Shown here one piece after another: positions 6,529 through 13,966 of a DNA stretch of 22,382 nucleotides (position 1 is the first letter of the stretch; each line of letters opens with the position of its first letter). The position numbers and the translations under genes are program-made. Origin of the DNA: Candidatus Scatomorpha stercorigallinarum. Lineage in GTDB: Bacteria; Bacillota_A; Clostridia; Oscillospirales; Oscillospiraceae. Under the pieces are notes generated by a model. That model worked only from the letters and a program-made list of their open reading frames with translations. It did not search any database and was not told the origin of the DNA. The stretch lies in NCBI GenBank assembly GCA_018713375.1, contig DVOV01000197.1, positions 1 to 22,382 on the forward strand, read 5' to 3'.

Positions 6529-7323
6529 ATGTCGGCGGCGAACAGGAAAGAGAATGGGGCGTCCAGGACGAGGATACAGTCGCTAGAGCGCGGGCTGGCT
6601 GTGCTCGAGGTGCTTTCCCGGGACATGAAGCCCATGTCAGTGATGGACATCTGCAAGGAGGTCGGCGTTCAGCGCACCACGATGTATGCCCTGCTGAACA
6701 CGCTGATGAGCAGGGGCTATGTGGGCAAGGACGAGGAGACCTCCCGTTATTACATAACGGGGAAGATCTATGAGCTGGGCATGCTCTACCCGGAAAACCA
6801 GCCGCTGGTTGTGGCCGCGCGCCGCTTTGTTGACAGCCTGGGACGGAAGTACGACCTGGTCGCACGTATAGCTTACATCAATTCCGAAAATGTCGCTATC
6901 GTTGCTTATACTTCGTCAAAGAGCGTGGAATTTGCCAAATTGGAGTACAATATGGTGCCGAGCCACGCCAGCAGCGTGGGCAAGATGATTCTGGCGCACC
7001 TGCCCGTGGAGGAGCAGGAGAGGCGCCTGGAGACGATGGAACTCACGCGCTTCACAGAAAACACCATCACCGACATCGGCAAGCTGCGCGAGGTGCTCGA
7101 ACTGATACGCCAGCGCGGCTATTCGCTCGACGAGTGCGAGTATATGGACAATACTTTCTGCGTCTCGTTCCCCATTTATGACCGCAACAACAGCCTCTGC
7201 GGGATATTGAGCACCTCGGATGAGTATAACCACATGAAGCTCATCCTTGACGACTTCGTGCGCGAGGGGCTGCAGGCCAGCAAGAGGATATCCAGCGACC
7301 TCGGCTGGAGCATGTATAAATAA
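6529..7323 (+). CDS. IclR-family transcriptional regulator
   Basis: 264 residues with the two-domain IclR layout. The N-terminal winged helix-turn-helix covers about residues 17-80 (SLERGLAVLEVLS, VMDICKEVGVQRTTMYALLNTL, then RGYV and a YYITGKIYELG wing). The C-terminal effector-binding domain covers about 95-255 and ends in the family's PIYDRNNSLCGILSTS-like segment. GAGGAG lies 7 nt before the ATG. The gene is transcribed away from the transporter-dehydratase-oxidoreductase operon and ends in a strong terminator. IclR proteins typically control neighbouring aromatic, sugar-acid or short-acid catabolic genes. Here it most likely controls the divergent operon through the palindrome at 6328-6352, and perhaps the following CoA transferase. 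The effector is unknown. Confidence 0.93.
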   Translation: MSAANRKENGASRTRIQSLERGLAVLEVLSRDMKPMSVMDICKEVGVQRTTMYALLNTLMSRGYVGKDEETSRYYITGKIYELGMLYPENQPLVVAARRFVDSLGRKYDLVARIAYINSENVAIVAYTSSKSVEFAKLEYNMVPSHASSVGKMILAHLPVEEQERRLETMELTRFTENTITDIGKLREVLELIRQRGYSLDECEYMDNTFCVSFPIYDRNNSLCGILSTSDEYNHMKLILDDFVREGLQASKRISSDLGWSMYK

Positions 7324-7338
7324 AGGCATCCATACAGG

Positions 7339-7375
7339 AAAAACCGCCGCCCGGAAGGCCCGGACGGCGGTTTTT
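7339..7375 (+). terminator. Rho-independent terminator after the IclR-family gene
   Basis: A perfect 11-bp pair (AAAAACCGCCG with CGGCGGTTTTT) encloses a smaller CCGG/CCGG stem, and the right arm ends in five Ts. The A-run on the left arm makes it potentially bidirectional. It separates the regulator from the CoA transferase, which must therefore have its own promoter. Confidence 0.85.
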
Positions 7376-7455
7376 GGCGTTTATGACAACTTTCACAGAA
7401 AAACATTATCCAAGCTGCGCATTGCATCGGCGGGGAACAGGTGGTAAAATACATA

Positions 7456-7495
7456 TAGTCTATAATAATGACAATTAGTCTACTATAAGGACAAT
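7456..7495 (+). repeat. Tandem 20-bp direct repeat over a putative promoter
   Basis: Two head-to-tail 20-bp copies (7456-7475 and 7476-7495) match at 17 of 20 positions and share TAGTCTA at the start and GACAAT at the end. The first copy contains a perfect TATAAT (7461-7466), although no good -35 box lies 16-18 nt upstream. The second copy ends 14 nt before the CoA-transferase ATG. This looks like a regulator-binding site at an activator-dependent promoter. GTCTACTAT in the second copy resembles GTCTACAAT on the minus strand of the 6328-6352 operator, hinting at a shared regulator. Confidence 0.5.
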
Positions 7496-7509
7496 GTGAG
7501 GCGGCAGCG

Positions 7510-9036
7510 ATGGGTATCATTGATGAGAGGATAAAGTACGCGCCGTTCCGGGAGCGCATCGTCAGCGCGGAGCAGGCGTCGCAGCTGGTCAGGGACGGGA
7601 TGACGGTGGCCATACCGGATTTTGGCTCGTATACGAACCCCATGGCCATTGTTGACGCCATCACGCGGCGGGTGCGCGATGGCGGCGAGACGCTGCGCCT
7701 GGGGCTGATAAAGACGGCCAACGCCAACGAACGGCTGGAGCAGGACTGGTGCCGGTACGGGATATTGAAGCGGAGGATGATCTTTTTCGGCTCGCCGGCG
7801 GTGAGGCGGCTGGTGAACACGCCGGGGGGCATCGAGTTCCAGGACCCGCACCTGAGCGCCGTGCCGGACATGCTGCGGCACGGGCAGCTGGGCAAACTAG
7901 ACGTGGCCATCGTCTCCTGTGGCGGCGTGACGGAGGAGGGGAAGCTGCTGCCGCTGTTCGACCAGGGCTACACGCCGGTGGCGCTGGAGTGCGCGGAGCA
8001 GGTGCTGCTGGAGATAAGCCCGCATTTCCCAACGGGGCTCTATAAGCTGCACGACGTTTACCGCCGCGGGCCGGTGGGCGGGCGGCGCGCGCCGATAAAT
8101 GTGACGCATGTGATGGACCGGGTGGGCGAGCCGTTTTACAGCGTGGACCCGGACAGGGTGAAGGGCGTCGTGATATCCGACACGCCCTTGGAGACAGGGC
8201 CGATGTGGAACGTCGCCGCGCCCTCGCCGGAGATCGAGGCCATAGCGCGGCACTTCATCGCCTTCCTGGACAACGAGGTGCGCGAGGGCCGGCTGCCGGA
8301 GCCGCTGCCGCCGGTGCAGACGGGCGCGGGCGCGATCGCCGACGCGGTGTTCGAGCGCATGGGCGAACGCTTTGACGGCATGAGCATGTTCACGGAGGGC
8401 TTCATGCCCGGCGCGGCGCGGCTGCTGAAAAGCGGCAGGGTCAAATACATATCCTCTGGGGGGCTGAGCATAGACGCCGCGTTTGCCGCCGACATATTGG
8501 AGAATATCGATGAATATGCGCAAAAGCTCATACTGCGCCCGGCCGAGGTGTGCAACAGCCCGGAGGTGATAAGCCGCCTGGGCGTGATTGCCATGAACAA
8601 CATCCTGGAAGCGGATATCTACGGCAACGTGAACTCCACGAACGTCATGGGCACGCGCATGGTGAGCGGCATCGGCGGCTCCGGCGACTTTGCGCGCAAC
8701 GCGCTGCTGACGGCGTTCTTCACGCTGTCCACGGCCAGGGGCGGCGCGGTCTCCTCCATCGTGCCGATGTGCCCGCATGTCGATCACACCGAGCACGATG
8801 TGGATGTGATCGTCACGGAGTACGGCGTCGCCGACCTGCGCAACAGGTCGCCGCGGCAGCGGGCGCGGGAGATGATACGCATCAGCCACCCGGACTACAG
8901 GCCGCTGCTGGAAGATTACTTTGAGCGCGCCTCCGCGCAGTGCGCGGACGGCGAGGGGCACACGCCGCACCTCCTCTCGGAGGCGCTGAGCTGGCACGAG
9001 CGCTGCAGGCGCACGGGGACGATGAGGCCGACGTGA
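7510..9036 (+). CDS. Acetyl-CoA hydrolase/CoA-transferase family protein (Cat1/4-hydroxybutyrate CoA-transferase type)
   Basis: 508 residues, full length for this family. The N-terminal domain has ISAE-like and NTPG-EFQD blocks. The C-terminal domain has MFTEGFMPG, whose Glu296 sits where the catalytic Glu is expected, then GIGGSGDFARNA near 387-398, HTEHDVDVIVTEYGVADLR near 420-440, and HPDYRPLLEDYF at the end. Such enzymes swap CoA between acyl-CoA and acetate, succinate or similar acids through a glutamyl-CoA intermediate. A GAGG ribosome binding site precedes the ATG. It is a paralogue of the truncated gene at 1-514, and both flank the catabolic locus. Transcription is probably independent of the IclR gene because a terminator lies between them. 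The acyl specificity is not deducible. Confidence 0.9.
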   Translation: MGIIDERIKYAPFRERIVSAEQASQLVRDGMTVAIPDFGSYTNPMAIVDAITRRVRDGGETLRLGLIKTANANERLEQDWCRYGILKRRMIFFGSPAVRRLVNTPGGIEFQDPHLSAVPDMLRHGQLGKLDVAIVSCGGVTEEGKLLPLFDQGYTPVALECAEQVLLEISPHFPTGLYKLHDVYRRGPVGGRRAPINVTHVMDRVGEPFYSVDPDRVKGVVISDTPLETGPMWNVAAPSPEIEAIARHFIAFLDNEVREGRLPEPLPPVQTGAGAIADAVFERMGERFDGMSMFTEGFMPGAARLLKSGRVKYISSGGLSIDAAFAADILENIDEYAQKLILRPAEVCNSPEVISRLGVIAMNNILEADIYGNVNSTNVMGTRMVSGIGGSGDFARNALLTAFFTLSTARGGAVSSIVPMCPHVDHTEHDVDVIVTEYGVADLRNRSPRQRAREMIRISHPDYRPLLEDYFERASAQCADGEGHTPHLLSEALSWHERCRRTGTMRPT

Positions 9037-9044
9037 GAAAAAAG

Positions 9045-9075
9045 AATGCGGGATGGCGAGCTGCCATCCCGCATT
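9045..9075. terminator. Bidirectional terminator between convergent CoA-transferase and nagA genes
   Basis: A perfect 13-bp stem (AATGCGGGATGGC with GCCATCCCGCATT) around GAGCT. Six Ts follow on the minus strand after one base (best for nagA) and a short T-run follows on the plus strand. The convergent genes end at 9036 and 9091. Confidence 0.85.
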
Positions 9076-9090
9076 TTGCGCGGAATGAGT

Positions 9091-10197
9091 TTACATAACA
9101 TGCTGGCGGCCGGCGATGAACACGGCTTTTATGTTCAGGTCCTGGTCGAGGACGGCGATGTCGGCGCGCTTGCCGGCGGCGAGGGAGCCGCAGTCGCAGA
9201 GCTTCGCCGCGCGGGCGGGGACGATGGTGGCGGCCTCGATGGCCGTCTCCAGCGGGACGCCGAAGGAGACGGCGCGGCGCACGGCCTCGCCGACGTTGAT
9301 GCAGCTGCCGGCGATGGTGCCATCCAGCAGGCGGGCCACGCCGCCGGAGAGGCGGATGGGCAGGCCGCCCAGCTCGTATTCGCCGTCCGGCATCCCCGCG
9401 CAGCGCAGGGAGTCCGAGATCAGCGACAGGCGGCCGGAGAAGATGGCGAAGGCCATGCGCACGGCGGAGGGGTGGACGTGCAGGCCGTCGCAGATGATCT
9501 CCGTGCTGGCGCCGGCGTCGAAGGCCGCGCCGATGACGCCCGGCTTGCGGTGGTGGATGGGCGGCATGGCGTTGAAGAGGTGCGTGGCGTGGCTGGCACC
9601 CAGGGCGTAGGCGTGGGCGGCGGTGTCGTAATCGGCCTCCGTGTGGCCGACGGACACGGTGCAGAGGCGCGCTGCGCGGGGGATGAACGCCTCCGCGCCC
9701 TCCACCTCGGGGGCCACGGTGACCATACGCACCGCGCCGCCGGAAGCGGCGTCCAGCCGCTCGAGCATATAGGCGTCCGGCGCGTGGAGGTTGTCCGGGT
9801 TCTGCGCGCCGCGCTTGTTGTAGGAGAGGAAGGGCCCTTCAAGATGCACGCCCGCGCAGCGGGCCGCGCCGGTGTCCCCCGTGTCGCGCACGGCGTGCAT
9901 GGCCCGCGTGAGCTCCGGCTCCTTGAGCGTCATGGTGGTGGCGAGGAAGCTGGTGACGCCGCTGCGCGCGTAGTAGTCCGCCAGCACGGGCATGGCGGCG
10001 GCGTCGCCGTCCGAAAAGTCGCGGTTCATGGCCCCGTGGGTGTGGATATCAACAAAGCCGGGGACGACATAGCAGCCGGAGGCGTCATATCCGCCTTCGC
10101 CGAGGCTGCCCGCGGCCTCAATGAGCTCGCCGAAGCCGAGGTCACAGTCCGTGAAGCCCTGGCCGGGGAGGTAGACCCTGCCATTTTTTATGACCAT
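9091..10197 (-). CDS. nagA: N-acetylglucosamine-6-phosphate deacetylase
   Basis: 368 residues of the amidohydrolase superfamily. In order: PGFVDIHTHG (46-55), HLEGPF (118-123, metal ligand Glu120), GHT (His185), ATHLFNAMPP (His206), CDGLHVHP (236-243), SDS (Asp262, expected catalytic acid/base) and a GTIAGS segment. Length and motif order match NagA, which removes acetate from GlcNAc-6-phosphate in cell-wall or host-glycan sugar recycling. It is monocistronic here, without the usual nagB partner. The ATG follows GAGGAG by 9 nt. The best -10/-35 upstream on the minus strand is weak. Confidence in the family and reaction is high. Confidence 0.93.
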   Translation of the reverse strand: MVIKNGRVYLPGQGFTDCDLGFGELIEAAGSLGEGGYDASGCYVVPGFVDIHTHGAMNRDFSDGDAAAMPVLADYYARSGVTSFLATTMTLKEPELTRAMHAVRDTGDTGAARCAGVHLEGPFLSYNKRGAQNPDNLHAPDAYMLERLDAASGGAVRMVTVAPEVEGAEAFIPRAARLCTVSVGHTEADYDTAAHAYALGASHATHLFNAMPPIHHRKPGVIGAAFDAGASTEIICDGLHVHPSAVRMAFAIFSGRLSLISDSLRCAGMPDGEYELGGLPIRLSGGVARLLDGTIAGSCINVGEAVRRAVSFGVPLETAIEAATIVPARAAKLCDCGSLAAGKRADIAVLDQDLNIKAVFIAGRQHVM

Positions 10198-10232
10198 CTT
10201 TCATCGCTCCTCTATAATTTAATAATGTAGTG

Positions 10233-10261
10233 TTGACTTTCTGCGCCGATAAGGCTATTAT
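10233..10261 (+). promoter_or_regulatory. Sigma-A promoter of the CofE-like gene
   Basis: TTGACT (10233-10238), a 17-nt spacer and TATTAT (10256-10261) predict a start near 10268, leaving a leader of about 30 nt. It lies in the 100-bp divergent gap shared with nagA. Confidence 0.65.
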
Positions 10262-10297
10262 TTTCTCGGCAGTTTAGTTTCTATGGAGGTTTTTTAC

Positions 10298-11479
10298 ATG
10301 AGCGGTGTCATTTCCCGGGGTGTCCGTGCCCCTATAATACGCGAAGGCGACGACATAGTCAAGCTGGTGGCGGACTGTGTGCAGCGCGCCATGGCCGAGG
10401 ACGGCTTTGAGCTGCACGACCGCGACATCATCGCCGTGACGGAGAGCGTCGTGGCCCGGGCGGACGGCAACTACGCCTCGGTGGACGACATCGCGGCGGA
10501 TGTGCGCGCCAAGCTCGGCGGCGGCACGGTGGGCGTCGTGTTCCCCATCCTCTCCCGCAACCGCTTCGCCATCTGCCTGCGCGGCATCGCCCGCGGGTCG
10601 AAAAAGGTCGTGCTCATGCTCTCCTATCCCTCCGATGAGGTGGGCAACCACCTCTTCGACATGGACGCGCTGGACGAGAGCGGCATCGACCCCTACCGCG
10701 ACGTGCTCACGCTCGAGCAGTACCGCCAGGCGTTCGGCGTGCGGGTGCACCCCTTCACGGGCGTTGACTATGTCGATTACTACAGGAACATCATCGAAGA
10801 AGAGGGGGCGGAGGCCCAGATCCTCTTCTCCAACCGGCCGGAGGCCATCGTCGGCCACGCAGCCAGCGTGCTCTGCTGCGACATACACACGCGCGAGCGC
10901 ACCCGCCGGCACATCCTCGCCGCCGGGGCGGAAAAGGCCCTGACGCTGGCGGAGATCCTCAACGCGCCGGTGAACGGCAGCGGCTATTGCCCGGAATTCG
11001 GCCTGCTCGGCTCCAACAAGGCCACCGAGGACCGCGTAAAGCTCTTCCCCAAGAACGCCCAGCAGGTGGCGGACGGCATCCGCGACGAGCTGAGGGCACG
11101 CACCGGCGCCGCGGTGGAGGCCATGGTCTACGGCGACGGCGCCTTCAAGGACCCGATGGGCAAGATATGGGAGCTGGCCGACCCAGTCGTCAGCCCCGGC
11201 TTCACCGCCGGCCTTGTGGGCCTGCCCAACGAGCTGAAGCTGAAGTACCTGGCCGACAACGAGTTCGCCGGCCTCTCCGGCGAGGAGCTCACACGCGCCA
11301 TCCGCGAGAGCATCCGCCGGAAGGACGCCGACCTCAAGGGCCGCATGGCCAGCGAGGGCACCACGCCCCGCCGCCTGACGGACCTGGTGGGCTCCCTCTG
11401 CGACCTCACCAGCGGCAGCGGCGACAAAGGCACGCCAATCATCGTGGTGCAGAATTATTTCAAGAACTACTCCGAATAA
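10298..11479 (+). CDS. CofE-like (coenzyme F420-0:L-glutamate ligase family) protein
   Basis: 393 residues. The N-terminal region (GDDIVKLVADCVQ, then DRDIIAVTESVVARADGNY at about residues 17-60) matches the opening of the CofE/FbiB-N fold, which adds glutamate by gamma-linkage using GTP in F420-making organisms. It is longer than archaeal CofE (about 250 residues) and resembles a clostridial subgroup of unknown substrate. An in-frame ATG at 10283 overlaps the ribosome binding site (ATGGAGG), so the start at 10298, 8 nt after GGAGG, is chosen. No other F420 gene is present, so F420 synthesis is doubtful. Folate or another gamma-glutamylated cofactor is possible. A strong terminator follows directly. 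Confidence 0.75.
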   Translation: MSGVISRGVRAPIIREGDDIVKLVADCVQRAMAEDGFELHDRDIIAVTESVVARADGNYASVDDIAADVRAKLGGGTVGVVFPILSRNRFAICLRGIARGSKKVVLMLSYPSDEVGNHLFDMDALDESGIDPYRDVLTLEQYRQAFGVRVHPFTGVDYVDYYRNIIEEEGAEAQILFSNRPEAIVGHAASVLCCDIHTRERTRRHILAAGAEKALTLAEILNAPVNGSGYCPEFGLLGSNKATEDRVKLFPKNAQQVADGIRDELRARTGAAVEAMVYGDGAFKDPMGKIWELADPVVSPGFTAGLVGLPNELKLKYLADNEFAGLSGEELTRAIRESIRRKDADLKGRMASEGTTPRRLTDLVGSLCDLTSGSGDKGTPIIVVQNYFKNYSE

Positions 11480-11490
11480 ACACGGAGAGC

Positions 11491-11522
11491 AGAGCGGAGG
11501 GCCGACGGCCCTCCGCTCTTTT
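11491..11522 (+). terminator. Terminator after the CofE-like gene
   Basis: A perfect 13-bp stem (AGAGCGGAGGGCC with GGCCCTCCGCTCT) around a 3-nt loop GAC, followed by TTT. It lies between convergent genes ending at 11479 and 11535; the minus strand has no T-run, so it mainly serves the plus strand. Confidence 0.8.
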
Positions 11523-11534
11523 GCACCTGCAAGT

Positions 11535-12338
11535 TTACATAATATCAAGCTCCGCGGCCAGGGCGGCCACGTCGGGGTAGACGTAGCCGGGCTTCACGTC
11601 GCTTTCTGCGAGCATCTCCGGCGTGGTCTCGCCGCTCATCACCAGCACGGACTGCGCGCCGGCGTTGACGGCCACGGCGATGTCCGTGTAAAGCCGGTCG
11701 CCCACGCAGCAGATGCGCCCGTTGGGGACGGCGGCCATTTCTGATATTATGTCAACCATGCTGCGGTTCGGCTTGCCGATATAGAAGGGCCTGACGCCGC
11801 TGGCGGCAGTGAGCAGGGCGCAGATGCTGCCGCAGTCGGGCAGCACCTCCCCGGCCGGCATCGGGCACACCCAGTCCGGATTGGCAGCGATGAAGGCCGC
11901 GCCGCGGCGCAGGAAATGCACCGCGCGGTCGAGCTTTTCATAGGTGAGCGTGGTGTCGAAGCCGGCGCAGACCACCGTGGCGTCGTCCGCGCGCGTTAGC
12001 TGCACGCCGTAGCTCAACAGCTCGCGCTCAAAGGCCGGCGTGCCGAGCAGATAGACCTTCTCGCCGGGGTGTGTCTTTTGCAGGTAGAGGCCGGTGGCCA
12101 TGCCGGAGGTGAAAACGTTCTCCATTTCGCAGGGGAAGCCGAGGCCGCGCAGGCGGTTTACATAATCTTCACCGGCGCGGGAGGAGTTGTTCGTCAGGTA
12201 GATGTAGCGGCGGCCCGTGCGCTCGAGCGTGCGGATAAAGCCCACGGCGCCGGGGAACACCTCGTCGCCGAGGTAGAGCGTGCCGTCCATGTCCAGCAGG
12301 AACAGCTCGCAGGATAAAAGGGCGGTCTTGTCCATCAT
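11535..12338 (-). CDS. HAD-superfamily sugar/nucleotide phosphatase, NagD type
   Basis: 267 residues with all HAD motifs of the NagD/4-nitrophenylphosphatase subgroup: DMDGTLY (16-22, nucleophile Asp16 and acid Asp18), TNNSS (49-53), GKPN (Lys189) and GDRLYTDI (213-220). The large cap inserted between motifs II and III is typical of the subgroup, which dephosphorylates small metabolites such as nucleoside monophosphates, sugar phosphates or 2-phosphoglycolate. Its ATG overlaps the stop of the upstream AAA+ gene (ATGA), so the two proteins are made together. Another in-frame ATG lies one codon downstream. The substrate cannot be assigned. No promoter of its own is evident. Confidence 0.88.
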   Translation of the reverse strand: MMDKTALLSCELFLLDMDGTLYLGDEVFPGAVGFIRTLERTGRRYIYLTNNSSRAGEDYVNRLRGLGFPCEMENVFTSGMATGLYLQKTHPGEKVYLLGTPAFERELLSYGVQLTRADDATVVCAGFDTTLTYEKLDRAVHFLRRGAAFIAANPDWVCPMPAGEVLPDCGSICALLTAASGVRPFYIGKPNRSMVDIISEMAAVPNGRICCVGDRLYTDIAVAVNAGAQSVLVMSGETTPEMLAESDVKPGYVYPDVAALAAELDIM

Positions 12339-13762
12339 TCGTCCTCGCTTTCCAGGTCCTCGGGCAGCAGGGCCATCAGCTCCTCGCGCCCGGGTGAGGG
12401 GAGGGCCGCCACGCGGTCTGACTGGCGGACCACGGCGTCCTCGAAAAGGTTGCGCACCGTGCGGCCGTTGCCGAAGTTTTCGTCGCGGTTTTCATAGAGC
12501 TCGTTGAAGAGCTGCGCGGCGCGCGCTTCCGCCTCCGGCGAGAGTGTATAGCCGTTCTTTCTGCACTGCAAAAGGAACATCTGCATAAGCTCCCCGCCGT
12601 TGTAGTCAGGGAAGTGGATAAATTTGTTGAAGCGGCTCTCGAGCCCGGGGTTGGAGCCGATGAAGCGCTCCATGGGGCCGTCGTAGCCGGCGGCGATGAC
12701 CACGAGCTCGTCGCGGTGGTCCTCCATCGCCTTCAGCAGCGTTTCGATGGCCTCGCGGCCGAAGTCGTTCTCCCCGCCGGAGGCCAGGGAATAGGCCTCG
12801 TCGATGAAGAGCACGCCGCCGAGGGCGCTTTTTATGACCTCCTGCGTCTTGAGCGCGGTCTGGCCCACATAGCCGGCCACCAGGCCGGAGCGGTCCACCT
12901 CCACCAGCTGGCCCTTTTTCAGCACGCCGATGGCGGCGTAGATACCGCCCAGCAGCCGGGCGACGGTGGTCTTGCCCGTGCCGGGGTTGCCGGTGAATAC
13001 GAGGTGCAGGCTCATCGGCGGGACGGGCAGGCCGTTTTCCTCCCGCAGGCGGCGGACTTTTATGAGGTTCACCATGCTCTTCACGTCCCGCTTCACCTCG
13101 CCGAGGCCGATGAGGCCGTCCAGCTCGGCCATCAGCTCGTCCAGCGAGGGGGCTTTATCGCTGCCTGCGGCGGCCTTATCCGGCTCGGGCGCGGCCGCCT
13201 CCGCCGCGGCGGAGGCGGCGGGCGGGTGCTTGTCGGTGAAGGAGGGCTCGCCGCTGGTGACATAGTCCGCAGCGTTCAGCGCGCCCTTGGAGGGCTTGAC
13301 GCCCGCCGAGTCGCAGACGGCGGACAGGCGGTCGGAGACGTCGGTGATGTACTCAGCCTCCGCCATGGACACGTCGTCGTCCACGGCCGCCAGGTGCAGG
13401 AGGATGTTCGTCACCATGCGCACGAACACGCGCGAGCTGTCGCGCCCTTCGCGGCGGTCGCGCTCGGCAAGGCTCCAGAGGAACATGGGCGGCAGGGCGT
13501 CCTGCGCGCGGCAGACGGCGCCCGTGAGGTCCCAGAGCAGCCAGGAGCCGCGCTCGCGGCCCTTGGAGTAGAGCTCGTTGGCAGCGTCCACGTGCTGCTG
13601 CGTGACGGCGCCGCTGCGCCGCCAGAGCCCAAGGGCGCAGTCGGTCATGAACTTGTCCAGCTCGCCCGCCGTGGAGCGGCCGGCGACGCGGTAAAAGGCC
13701 TCCGTGTTGGCGACGTATATTTTGTGCAGCTCCTCCGGCGAGCGCCGCCAGGATGTGGGCAT
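12335..13762 (-). CDS. CbbX/SpoVK-type AAA+ ATPase with N-terminal TerB-like region
   Basis: 475 residues. The C-terminal half (about 205-455) is a single AAA+ module: Walker A GNPGTGKTT (258-266), aromatic/glycine pore-loop segment GYVGQT (298-302), Walker B VLFIDEAY (317-324), arginine finger in NPGLESRFNK (Arg377), sensor-2 segment GNGRTVRNLF (431-440). This is the CbbX/SpoVK (stage V sporulation protein K) pattern. Residues about 112-148 (VTNILLHLAAVDDDVSMAEAEYI) resemble the acidic TerB motif, and an Ala/Pro-rich linker (about 180-204) joins the halves. The ATPase is expected to remodel a protein partner by threading. The RBS is weak (GGGGG). It is coupled to the phosphatase gene. Rubisco genes are absent, so rubisco activase is unlikely. 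Confidence 0.85.
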   Translation of the reverse strand: MPTSWRRSPEELHKIYVANTEAFYRVAGRSTAGELDKFMTDCALGLWRRSGAVTQQHVDAANELYSKGRERGSWLLWDLTGAVCRAQDALPPMFLWSLAERDRREGRDSSRVFVRMVTNILLHLAAVDDDVSMAEAEYITDVSDRLSAVCDSAGVKPSKGALNAADYVTSGEPSFTDKHPPAASAAAEAAAPEPDKAAAGSDKAPSLDELMAELDGLIGLGEVKRDVKSMVNLIKVRRLREENGLPVPPMSLHLVFTGNPGTGKTTVARLLGGIYAAIGVLKKGQLVEVDRSGLVAGYVGQTALKTQEVIKSALGGVLFIDEAYSLASGGENDFGREAIETLLKAMEDHRDELVVIAAGYDGPMERFIGSNPGLESRFNKFIHFPDYNGGELMQMFLLQCRKNGYTLSPEAEARAAQLFNELYENRDENFGNGRTVRNLFEDAVVRQSDRVAALPSPGREELMALLPEDLESEDE

Positions 13763-13794
13763 GTCGAATCCCCCGCTTTCCGCATGATACGCCC

Positions 13795-13824
13795 ATTATA
13801 TAACGCCGGCGCGGCCGAAGGCAA
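13795..13824 (-). promoter_or_regulatory. Putative promoter of the AAA+ ATPase-phosphatase operon
   Basis: On the minus strand TTGCCT (13824-13819), an 18-nt spacer and TATAAT (13800-13795). The predicted start lies about 25 nt before the ATPase ATG. The -35 box is imperfect. Confidence 0.5.
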
Positions 13825-13874
13825 CTTAAAATGCGCCCGCGCGGCCGGAGGCGGCAGAATTTGCGCCGCCTGTA

Positions 13875-13902
13875 TTGAAAAGTTACAGATTCGTGCTATA
13901 AT
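13875..13902 (+). promoter_or_regulatory. Sigma-A extended -10 promoter of htpG
   Basis: TTGAAA (13875-13880), a 16-nt spacer ending in TGC, and TATAAT (13897-13902), with a start near 13909. No CIRCE repeat (TTAGCACTC-type) is present between the promoter and the gene, so HrcA control is not supported. Confidence 0.7.
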
Positions 13903-13966
13903 ACTTATCTGCCCGCAAGGGTGTTTTAATTATAATGTATATCAATTCTCAGGAGGAAGCAGATAA

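Noticed and set aside
10283..10297. Upstream ATG as the start of the CofE-like gene
   Set aside because: That ATG is part of the ATGGAGG ribosome binding site for the ATG at 10298 and has no ribosome binding site of its own.
12335..13762. CbbX rubisco activase assignment
   Set aside because: No rubisco or Calvin-cycle gene is present and the AAA+ module is equally like SpoVK; the gene symbol was therefore left empty.
13903..13966. Possible CIRCE or other heat-shock operator before htpG
   Set aside because: No TTAGCACTC/GAGTGCTAA-type repeat or other convincing inverted repeat is present.
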